A program made the position numbers and the translations under genes. DNA of 10,983 bases. Source: an uncultured Clostridia bacterium. GTDB lineage: Bacteria > Bacillota > Clostridia > Christensenellales > UBA1242. The stretch lies in contig USJH01000019.1 in the NCBI GenBank assembly GCA_900554955.1, positions 1-10,983 on the forward strand, in the 5' to 3' direction. A model generated the notes under the pieces. The model saw only the letters and a list, made by a program, of their open reading frames with translations. It was not told the origin of the DNA and did not search any database. This document shows positions 5,854 to 10,983 of this stretch, one piece after another. Each line of letters begins with the position of its first letter. The stretch's first letter is position 1.

Positions 5854-6644
5854 TATATGCTCCTTTTAAGGTTTCTTCTTATCATTCCAAGAAATCCTTT
5901 ATATTTCCCGTCATAGTCATAAATTGTCTTTTTGTCCGTTCGAAGATTCATTGCAAGAGTTGAAAATGCCAAAAATAGCCCACCTTTTGCAACTCTGTCA
6001 AACCTGAAAGATGAATATATATTAATATCATCACTTTCGGGCAAAACACCAAGAAGCGGGATTTTCAAAAGACTTTCAATTTGCAAATGTGAAAGCATTT
6101 CTTTTCTTGCCACCATGTCACCACGAATTCGGTTTATGACACAAGCAATATTTTGCTTTCCAAGCCCTTTCAAAGCCCCTATCGCCTTATCGGCATCTCT
6201 AAGCGAAGAAACATGTGGAGTTACAACAACAATGGCTTCTGTTGTGGATTTTGCCGCCAAATAAAAATTATCATTAATCCCAGCAGGAGCGTCAACAATC
6301 ACAAAATCAAAGATTTCAGCAAGCTTGTCAACCAGAGTTTGCATTTGAAAAGAATCAAATTTTTCTTCGGCACTCTTTTGCGATGGCAAAATATATAAAT
6401 TTTGCAAAATCGGATCTTGCACAAGTGCTTGTTTAATTCGGCAACGAAGCGACAAACAATCGCCAAGATCATATACAATTTTATTTTCAATATTAAACAA
6501 AATGTCAAGATTATTAAGTCCAACATCAAGATCAACAAGGCAAACGTTTGCCCCACTTTTAGCAAGCGCCATTCCAATTCCTGCAACAATTGTGGTTTTT
6601 CCAACCCCGCCCTTGCCTGATACAACAGCAATTTTTCTTCCCAT
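5853..6644 (-). CDS. minD: Septum site-determining ATPase MinD
   Basis: MinD is a ParA/MinD-type ATPase that binds the membrane when ATP-bound and recruits MinC and MinE. The 263-residue protein begins with the deviant Walker A box SGKGGVGKTT (signature Lys11, Walker Lys16), followed by VCLVDLDVGLNNLDILF (switch I) and the Walker B region FDFVIVDAPAGI. The C-terminus, KGFLGMIRRNLKRSI, forms a basic amphipathic helix typical of the MinD membrane-targeting sequence. The ATG at 6644 has AGGAGA about 6 nt upstream. It is the first gene of a minD-minE unit; minC, which usually precedes it, is absent here, and the neighbouring upstream gene is the divergent MreB-like gene. Confidence 0.95.
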   Translation of the reverse strand: MGRKIAVVSGKGGVGKTTIVAGIGMALAKSGANVCLVDLDVGLNNLDILFNIENKIVYDLGDCLSLRCRIKQALVQDPILQNLYILPSQKSAEEKFDSFQMQTLVDKLAEIFDFVIVDAPAGINDNFYLAAKSTTEAIVVVTPHVSSLRDADKAIGALKGLGKQNIACVINRIRGDMVARKEMLSHLQIESLLKIPLLGVLPESDDINIYSSFRFDRVAKGGLFLAFSTLAMNLRTDKKTIYDYDGKYKGFLGMIRRNLKRSI

Positions 6645-6679
6645 CTTCTCTCCTTTTTTGATAAGTATGAACTATTTTC

Positions 6680-6727
6680 AGTTATGAAAGGTAGAACTTT
6701 TTTGCAAAGTTATGAAACTTTTTTGGC
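6680..6727. repeat. Imperfect tandem duplication in the minD / mreB-like divergent region
   Basis: AGTTATGAAA occurs at 6680-6689 and 6708-6717, and AACTTTTTTG at 6695-6704 and 6716-6725, so a unit of roughly 25 bp is repeated with a small internal deletion. The second copy is also an inverted repeat (AAAGTT, 4-nt spacer, AACTTT). It lies between the minD start and the mreB-like promoter and could be a regulator binding site or part of the minD promoter; I found no clear -35/-10 pair for minD. Confidence 0.4.
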
Positions 6728-6763
6728 ATTTTTGTAAAAAATCATAGATAAATCTTTAAACGT

Positions 6764-6793
6764 TTGACGAAAGCGGTCAAAACTGATTATACT
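6764..6793 (+). promoter_or_regulatory. Promoter of the MreB-like gene
   Basis: TTGACG (6764-6769) and TATACT (6788-6793) are separated by 18 nt, a good sigma-A match. Initiation near 6800 leaves a leader of only about 23 nt, which contains the AGAGGTGG ribosome binding site (6811-6818). Confidence 0.75.
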
Positions 6794-6802
6794 TTAAGTA
6801 TA
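6788..6802. promoter_or_regulatory. Palindrome over the -10 box, possible operator
   Basis: TATACTT and AAGTATA form a perfect 7-bp inverted repeat about a single central T, covering the -10 element and the start-site region of the mreB-like gene. The half-site ACTTTAAG (6791-6798) recurs directly at 6805-6812, 14 bp downstream. The placement suits a repressor, but AT-rich palindromes arise easily by chance. Confidence 0.35.
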
Positions 6803-6822
6803 AAACTTTAAGAGGTGGAACT

Positions 6823-7827
6823 ATGACTCAACTTATTGCTCTTAAACTTGGCTCAACCGTAACCACAATTTATAAACAAGGTGAAGGTTTGGTTTTGAAA
6901 GAACCAAGCTATGTTGCGGTTTCTGGAAGCCTTAAATCTCGTGAAATTAAAGCTGTCGGAAAAGAAGCAAAACGAATGATGGGAAGAACAAGCGGTGGCG
7001 TTTCAGTTATCGCGCCAATCAACAATGGCGTTATCACTGACACAGACCTTGCATCAACAATGCTTAAAATATATCTTAAACGCATTTTCCCACGTCACTT
7101 TTTAAAACCACACATCAAAGCCGTGCTTTGCACCCCGCTTGGCCTTTCAGTAAGCGAGAAAAAGAACTTTGAAAAAGTGTGCTATAATGCAGGAATTGCC
7201 GATGTCACAATGATCCCAGCAATCATTTGTTCTGCAATTGGAGACGATATTCCTGTTGATACAAGCACTGGCAAGCTTTTGGTTACAATTGGTGGCGGAA
7301 CATCAAACATTGCCGTTATTGCAAATAACTCAATTGTTTCAGGAATCAATATCTCAGTTGGTGGAACATCAATAAACACCGCAATTGAAAACATGATTGT
7401 TGAGAAATTCAATTCAAACATTGGTGAAGGAACTGCCGAGAAAATTAAAGGCGAAACCCTTTCTCTTCTTGAAAATGACACTTCTTCAATTGAAGTTCAA
7501 GCAGTCAACATTTCAACCCACGAGTCACAAAACATTTTGGTTTCTGCAAAAGACGTATATCCAATTGCAACCCACTATTACGGGAAAATTGCCGAAGCAA
7601 TTGCAAGCGTAATTACAACTTGCCCACCAGACATTGTGTCCGACATTAAACGTGAAGGCGTTTATATTTATGGAAGCCACAGCCAAATTTCCGGTCTTGA
7701 AAAATTCTTTAAAGCAAAACTCGGCCTTAAAATTAATGTTTCTGAGACTTTTAAAACAGACATTCATGGTGCAGCAAAACTTCTTGACAACACCGCCGAG
7801 CTCCATGAAATTATAAAGAATTTATAA
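6823..7827 (+). CDS. Divergent MreB/Mbl-like actin-family protein
   Basis: The 334-residue length and motif order are those of MreB, the actin-like protein that guides lateral wall synthesis on the inner membrane face. Recognisable stretches are KLGSTVTTIYKQGEGLVLKEPSYVAV (8-33), MMGRTSGG...PINNGVITD (52-73), VTIGGGTSNIAVI (154-166) and YIYGSHSQISGLEKFF (281-296). Residues MreB uses for nucleotide binding or hydrolysis differ: phosphate-1 Asp is Lys8, the EEP motif with the catalytic Glu reads IPAII (131-135), the Asp before IGGGT is Thr155, and the adenosine-motif GGG is GSH (284-286). It is thus probably a specialised, perhaps ATPase-impaired paralogue. AGAGGTGG precedes the ATG. mreC and mreD are not adjacent. 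Confidence 0.82.
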   Translation: MTQLIALKLGSTVTTIYKQGEGLVLKEPSYVAVSGSLKSREIKAVGKEAKRMMGRTSGGVSVIAPINNGVITDTDLASTMLKIYLKRIFPRHFLKPHIKAVLCTPLGLSVSEKKNFEKVCYNAGIADVTMIPAIICSAIGDDIPVDTSTGKLLVTIGGGTSNIAVIANNSIVSGINISVGGTSINTAIENMIVEKFNSNIGEGTAEKIKGETLSLLENDTSSIEVQAVNISTHESQNILVSAKDVYPIATHYYGKIAEAIASVITTCPPDIVSDIKREGVYIYGSHSQISGLEKFFKAKLGLKINVSETFKTDIHGAAKLLDNTAELHEIIKNL

Positions 7828-7920
7828 GTTCTAAGAATTTGAAAATTTAAAGTTTTAACAAAACAATCAAAATAACAGACAAAGAAGTCAGTGCCTTAAA
7901 ATATCAAGCACAAACAAAAA

Positions 7921-7940
7921 AGACTGCGAAAATGCAGTCT
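7921..7940. terminator. Bidirectional terminator between convergent genes
   Basis: AGACTGC (7921-7927) pairs with GCAGTCT (7934-7940) across a 6-nt loop, with A5 before and T6 after, so it can act on both strands. It lies about 95 nt past the mreB-like stop and about 95 nt past the stop of the BspA-like gene on the other strand. The rest of 7828-8036 shows no gene. Confidence 0.88.
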
Positions 7941-8036
7941 TTTTTTGTTTGAAACCTTATTGTTTAAGACTTATCAAACAATCTTTCAAAATGTCTTTTT
8001 AACACGTTTTTAAGCTAAAATTTCGTTTGCTTTTAA

Positions 8037-10983
8037 TTATGAAACTTTTTTAAGTTTGAGTTCGGTTATTGTAACCTTTTTGTCTTCTGGAATAAGAACG
8101 TGTTGCTTGCTTTCATTATAAAGTTTCAAAAGCTCTTGCATTTCTTTTTCAGAAGCAGTTTTGTTTGCTTTAAAGTTTGAAGACCCGCTTGGAAATGAAA
8201 AATAGTTGTCATAACTGTCTGCAGATCTTTTGCCCGAAAAAATGCCATCAGTATTTTCACCAACGGTTATGTTTGTGTAATAATCTATTTTATTGCCACT
8301 ATTTTCAAAATACCAACCGGTAAAAATTGATCCGTCACTATAGTGAACTGAAGGAAGATATCTTACAAGAGAAAGAACATTTCTATCATTATTATAAAAA
8401 TCATTATATGGCGTACTACCACCTATGTTTATCGTTCCCCCCATAGTATTACTTATGCATTGAGCAGTAGTATCGCTCCAAGCTATTGATTGCAAATAAA
8501 CATCGGGATCAATAGGAGAATTCATCCAGCCCCAACGTTTGAAAAAGTCAGAATCAGAAAACCTATCAACAGGTTGATTTGGATCCACCGAACCATCACC
8601 ACGAATCCAACCAGCAAAATCTCCTTCAACCCCATTTTCATCATATTCGGCTATAGGCATTGGAAGCAAATAGTAAACATCGCCTATTGGGTTGTATGTG
8701 GAAAAAGAAAAACTATTACTTGAACCACTAAATATTTCATTATAGTTAATTAATGTTTCAATCATATTGCTAAGATCTCCATCAGACCAACCGTTGATTG
8801 TAAGATGAAATGTACATTGGTCATAATCGTTTATCTTATCACCACTTACAAAGCATAAACTAAATGGAACAGTTGTATATCCATAATTACTAAAAACACC
8901 CGGTTCACTGCCAGATGCAAGATAATAATTCGAATTATTAATAAATGCGTACGGATTGCAATATCTTGGGGTATAAATCGCCTCTACATTGCAAGAACCA
9001 CTACCCCAGATATCTTCCATATCGCTAGATTTAGCAATAAATTGTGAAAGGTCAAGAATTTTAAAATTGGTATTTTCAAACATTCCATTTGTGTTTGATA
9101 AGTTGTTTGTAAACATATATGGCATGCAGAAAGTATCCCAACCGCAACCTGCAAACATATATTGAGCATTTGCAAGATTATAGGTATAATTAATTGCTGG
9201 AATATACCCAATTATTTCACCCGTTCTTATTTGTCCGCTATATAATGGGTTTTTCCCCAAACTTGAACAATTATAAAACATATATGACGCATCTTCAAGA
9301 CTGATGCAATCAAATTCAGCAAAGGCAATTTGTCTTAATAAACAACATTCTTTAAACATGGAATTCATTGATGTTACATTTGGAGTTTGAATTGACAACA
9401 TTTCCATAAACTCAAGATTATCACATCCTTCAAACATGCTCGTCATGTTTGTAACATCATAGGTGTCATAGTTTCGGAAAATAACCCATTTAAGAGATAT
9501 CATTCCTGCAAACATATTCGAACAATCTTGCGGAGCAATTAAATCGCCATAGTCTCCGACAAAAGCAACTTGTGTTCCACTATCGTTTGTATAAACTGTT
9601 GGTGTGCAACCAGTTTCAAAGAAGGTGTTGCCGTTAGCTCTTGTATAATCAAACGTGTTGTTCTTGCTAAGACCACTTGGAACATTCTCTATTGTTGTAA
9701 AAATGATATATTCCGCTTGTTCAATACCTGGATCTGTAGGTGTTGGTGGATCTGGATCAGGGTCTGGAGGTGTTGGAGGATCTGGGTCTGGAGTTGGTGT
9801 GTTTTCTGTCCACCTTGCTGTGAGAGTTGTTGAACTTGTGAATGCAAGAACTGTTGAAGCCGTAACCCTTGAACCAGTTGGCGAATACCAACCATTAAAG
9901 TTATAACCACTTTGCGTTGGAGTTGGCAACGACTTGCCTATTTCTGAAAGTGAACAACCATAATAACCAACAATGCTTGATGTGGAACACGTTCCACCAT
10001 TTGCGTCAAAAGTTAATGTAATTTTTGTTGCATAAGTTTGGCTTGTTGTTGTGTTTGCCGGAACACTTGGAGCAATCGCCCCGGTTTCAACATTATAGAG
10101 GGTTGAACCTGTTGTAATTGCAATTGCAGTTGAGTTGTTATATGGTGTTTTAAGTGTTAAAATTTTGTTTGACGTTCCAAAATTAAGCATGTTTGTTGAT
10201 GATGTAACTTTAGCCATGTTAAAACTTGAAAGATCTAGACTTGTTAATTTGAAACAATCAGAAAACATAAAACTCATGTCAGTAACTTTAGATGTATCAA
10301 AGTTGCTTACATCTAGACTTGTTAATGAACCACATCTAGAAAACATATAATTCATGTCTGTTACATTTGTTGTGTTAAAATTGCTTACATCCAGGCTTTT
10401 CAACTTTAAACACCCGTTAAACATGTGTTCCATATTTGTAACTTTTGATGTGTTAAAATTGCTTAAATCTAAATTTGTTAACACACTACAATTATTAAAC
10501 ATTCCATCCATTCTAACTACATTTGATGTGTCAAAATTGCTTACATCTAGACTTGTTAAACGTTCACACAGTTTGAACATGGAATTCATATTTATTACTT
10601 TTGTTGTGTTAAAACTGCTTACGTCTAGACTTGTTAAGTTCTTACAGCCAGCAAACATACTAAACACATTTGTAACATTTGAGGTGCTAAATTTGCTTAG
10701 GTCTAAGCTTGTTAAGTTATTACAGCCCAAAAACATACAATACATGTTTGTAACATTTGAGGTGCTAAAAGCTGAAAAATTTATTGATGTTAAAGCACTT
10801 AAATTTATAAATAAATCCTTTGAACTATATGGAGCCTTTATATCCCCCCCAACAAACGCAATTTCGGTTGCTGTTGTTCCCTTATAAACTGGAAGGCCGG
10901 TTGAAAGTGTTCCAATTTTTGTGTAGCCACTTGGAACAGAAGAAACAAATTTTATGCTTGTTAAATTTGCTGGAGTTACAGTT
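8037..10983 (-). CDS. BspA-like DUF285 repeat surface protein, 5' end beyond the window
   Basis: The reading frame is open to the right edge, giving 981 residues here; an internal Met at 10745 is not the true start. In order: a cap (VYKGTTATEIAFVGGDIKAP), eight 26-residue DUF285 repeats of the pattern MF..C..LTSLD.S.F.TS.VT.M, an InlB/Flg_new-type beta repeat (LTFDANGGT...FNGWYSPTGS...LTARW, 9804-10031), a Pro/Asp/Thr linker (9726-9809), a second cap with degenerate DUF285 repeats (VAFVGDYGDLIAP, MFAGM, MFEGC, MFKEC, MFYNC), and a C-terminal region with two weak InlB-like GW motifs (DFAGWI, FTGWYF). Such proteins are usually secreted and bind host or bacterial surfaces. No LPXTG motif or C-terminal membrane helix is present; the end is charged (VTITELKLKKVS), so anchoring would have to be N-terminal or by another route. 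Confidence 0.88.
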   Translation of the reverse strand, partial: TVTPANLTSIKFVSSVPSGYTKIGTLSTGLPVYKGTTATEIAFVGGDIKAPYSSKDLFINLSALTSINFSAFSTSNVTNMYCMFLGCNNLTSLDLSKFSTSNVTNVFSMFAGCKNLTSLDVSSFNTTKVINMNSMFKLCERLTSLDVSNFDTSNVVRMDGMFNNCSVLTNLDLSNFNTSKVTNMEHMFNGCLKLKSLDVSNFNTTNVTDMNYMFSRCGSLTSLDVSNFDTSKVTDMSFMFSDCFKLTSLDLSSFNMAKVTSSTNMLNFGTSNKILTLKTPYNNSTAIAITTGSTLYNVETGAIAPSVPANTTTSQTYATKITLTFDANGGTCSTSSIVGYYGCSLSEIGKSLPTPTQSGYNFNGWYSPTGSRVTASTVLAFTSSTTLTARWTENTPTPDPDPPTPPDPDPDPPTPTDPGIEQAEYIIFTTIENVPSGLSKNNTFDYTRANGNTFFETGCTPTVYTNDSGTQVAFVGDYGDLIAPQDCSNMFAGMISLKWVIFRNYDTYDVTNMTSMFEGCDNLEFMEMLSIQTPNVTSMNSMFKECCLLRQIAFAEFDCISLEDASYMFYNCSSLGKNPLYSGQIRTGEIIGYIPAINYTYNLANAQYMFAGCGWDTFCMPYMFTNNLSNTNGMFENTNFKILDLSQFIAKSSDMEDIWGSGSCNVEAIYTPRYCNPYAFINNSNYYLASGSEPGVFSNYGYTTVPFSLCFVSGDKINDYDQCTFHLTINGWSDGDLSNMIETLINYNEIFSGSSNSFSFSTYNPIGDVYYLLPMPIAEYDENGVEGDFAGWIRGDGSVDPNQPVDRFSDSDFFKRWGWMNSPIDPDVYLQSIAWSDTTAQCISNTMGGTINIGGSTPYNDFYNNDRNVLSLVRYLPSVHYSDGSIFTGWYFENSGNKIDYYTNITVGENTDGIFSGKRSADSYDNYFSFPSGSSNFKANKTASEKEMQELLKLYNESKQHVLIPEDKKVTITELKLKKVS
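10191..10814 (-). repeat. Eight tandem 78-bp repeats encoding DUF285 units
   Basis: Similar segments recur at exact 78-bp spacing, for example the core TTGCTTACATCTAGACTTG and variants beginning at 10303, 10381, 10459, 10537, 10615 and 10693, with more diverged copies at 10225 and 10771. Each unit is 26 codons, so copy number could change without breaking the frame. The first unit (near 10737-10814) and the last lack the Cys of the MF..C core. Confidence 0.85.

Noticed and set aside
6661-6720. Sigma-E promoter for minD based on a CATACTTAT-like box
   Set aside because: No acceptable -35 element lies 14-15 nt upstream, and minD is expected to be vegetative.
9655-9906. Plus-strand frame encoding a Gly/Ser-rich segment
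   Set aside because: It is the antisense of the Pro/Asp/Thr linker and InlB-like repeat of the BspA-like gene and has no ribosome binding site.
10191-10814. Regular repeats as a possible CRISPR array
   Set aside because: The repeats are contiguous, lack spacers, keep a 26-codon frame and encode known protein repeats.
10354-10887. Plus-strand frame of 177 codons with repeated VTF-VLKLLTSRLV units
   Set aside because: It is a mirror image of the DUF285 repeats on the other strand; the periodicity comes from the 78-bp repeats.

Overview
The window looks like chromosomal DNA from a low-GC, spore-forming member of the Bacillota, probably an uncultured Clostridia-like gut bacterium. The evidence is the gene order minD-minE / spoIVFA-spoIVFB / rplU-ysxB-rpmA (a variant of the B. 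subtilis minCD-spoIVFAB-rplU-ysxB-rpmA cluster), the N-terminally extended L27 paired with a Prp protease, and a large BspA/DUF285-type surface protein. The exact lineage is inference.

Layout, left to right. Bases 1-255 contain no convincing gene, only a -35-like box facing the left edge. Bases 262-1336 hold a self-contained minus-strand ribosomal operon: a good sigma-A promoter, a structured leader, rplU (L21), ysxB/prp, rpmA (L27) and a bidirectional terminator. Bases 1456-3952 hold two overlapping minus-strand genes, a TIGR03960-type radical SAM protein followed by its usual partner of the TIGR03936/DUF2344 family. They end in a strong terminator, and their promoter places the start site on the start codon itself. 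Bases 3990-5602 hold spoIVFB (intramembrane metalloprotease) and, upstream of it, spoIVFA (degenerate LytM membrane protein). Bases 5608-6644 hold minE and minD, overlapping by one base; no minC is beside them. A 178-bp divergent region with repeats and a promoter leads to a plus-strand MreB-like gene (6823-7827). A bidirectional terminator separates it from a convergent, 5'-truncated BspA-like protein that runs off the right edge.

How the genes fit together. MinD/MinE position the division site; SpoIVFA/SpoIVFB would control processing of pro-sigma-K in the mother cell; Prp matures L27, which it is cotranscribed with; the MreB-like protein is presumably cytoskeletal; the BspA-like protein is presumably surface-exposed.

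The most notable observations are three. (1) At the minE-spoIVFA junction, a sigma-E-like promoter lies immediately upstream of a strong ribosome binding site and an ATG, but that ATG is out of frame with spoIVFA by one base in an A5 run. The same ATG can be closed in a 10-bp RNA hairpin whose 5' arm would exist only in read-through transcripts from minDE. (2) The MreB-like protein keeps the actin-like fold motifs but has replaced the acidic residues expected in all the nucleotide-handling motifs. (3) The radical SAM gene appears to be leaderless.
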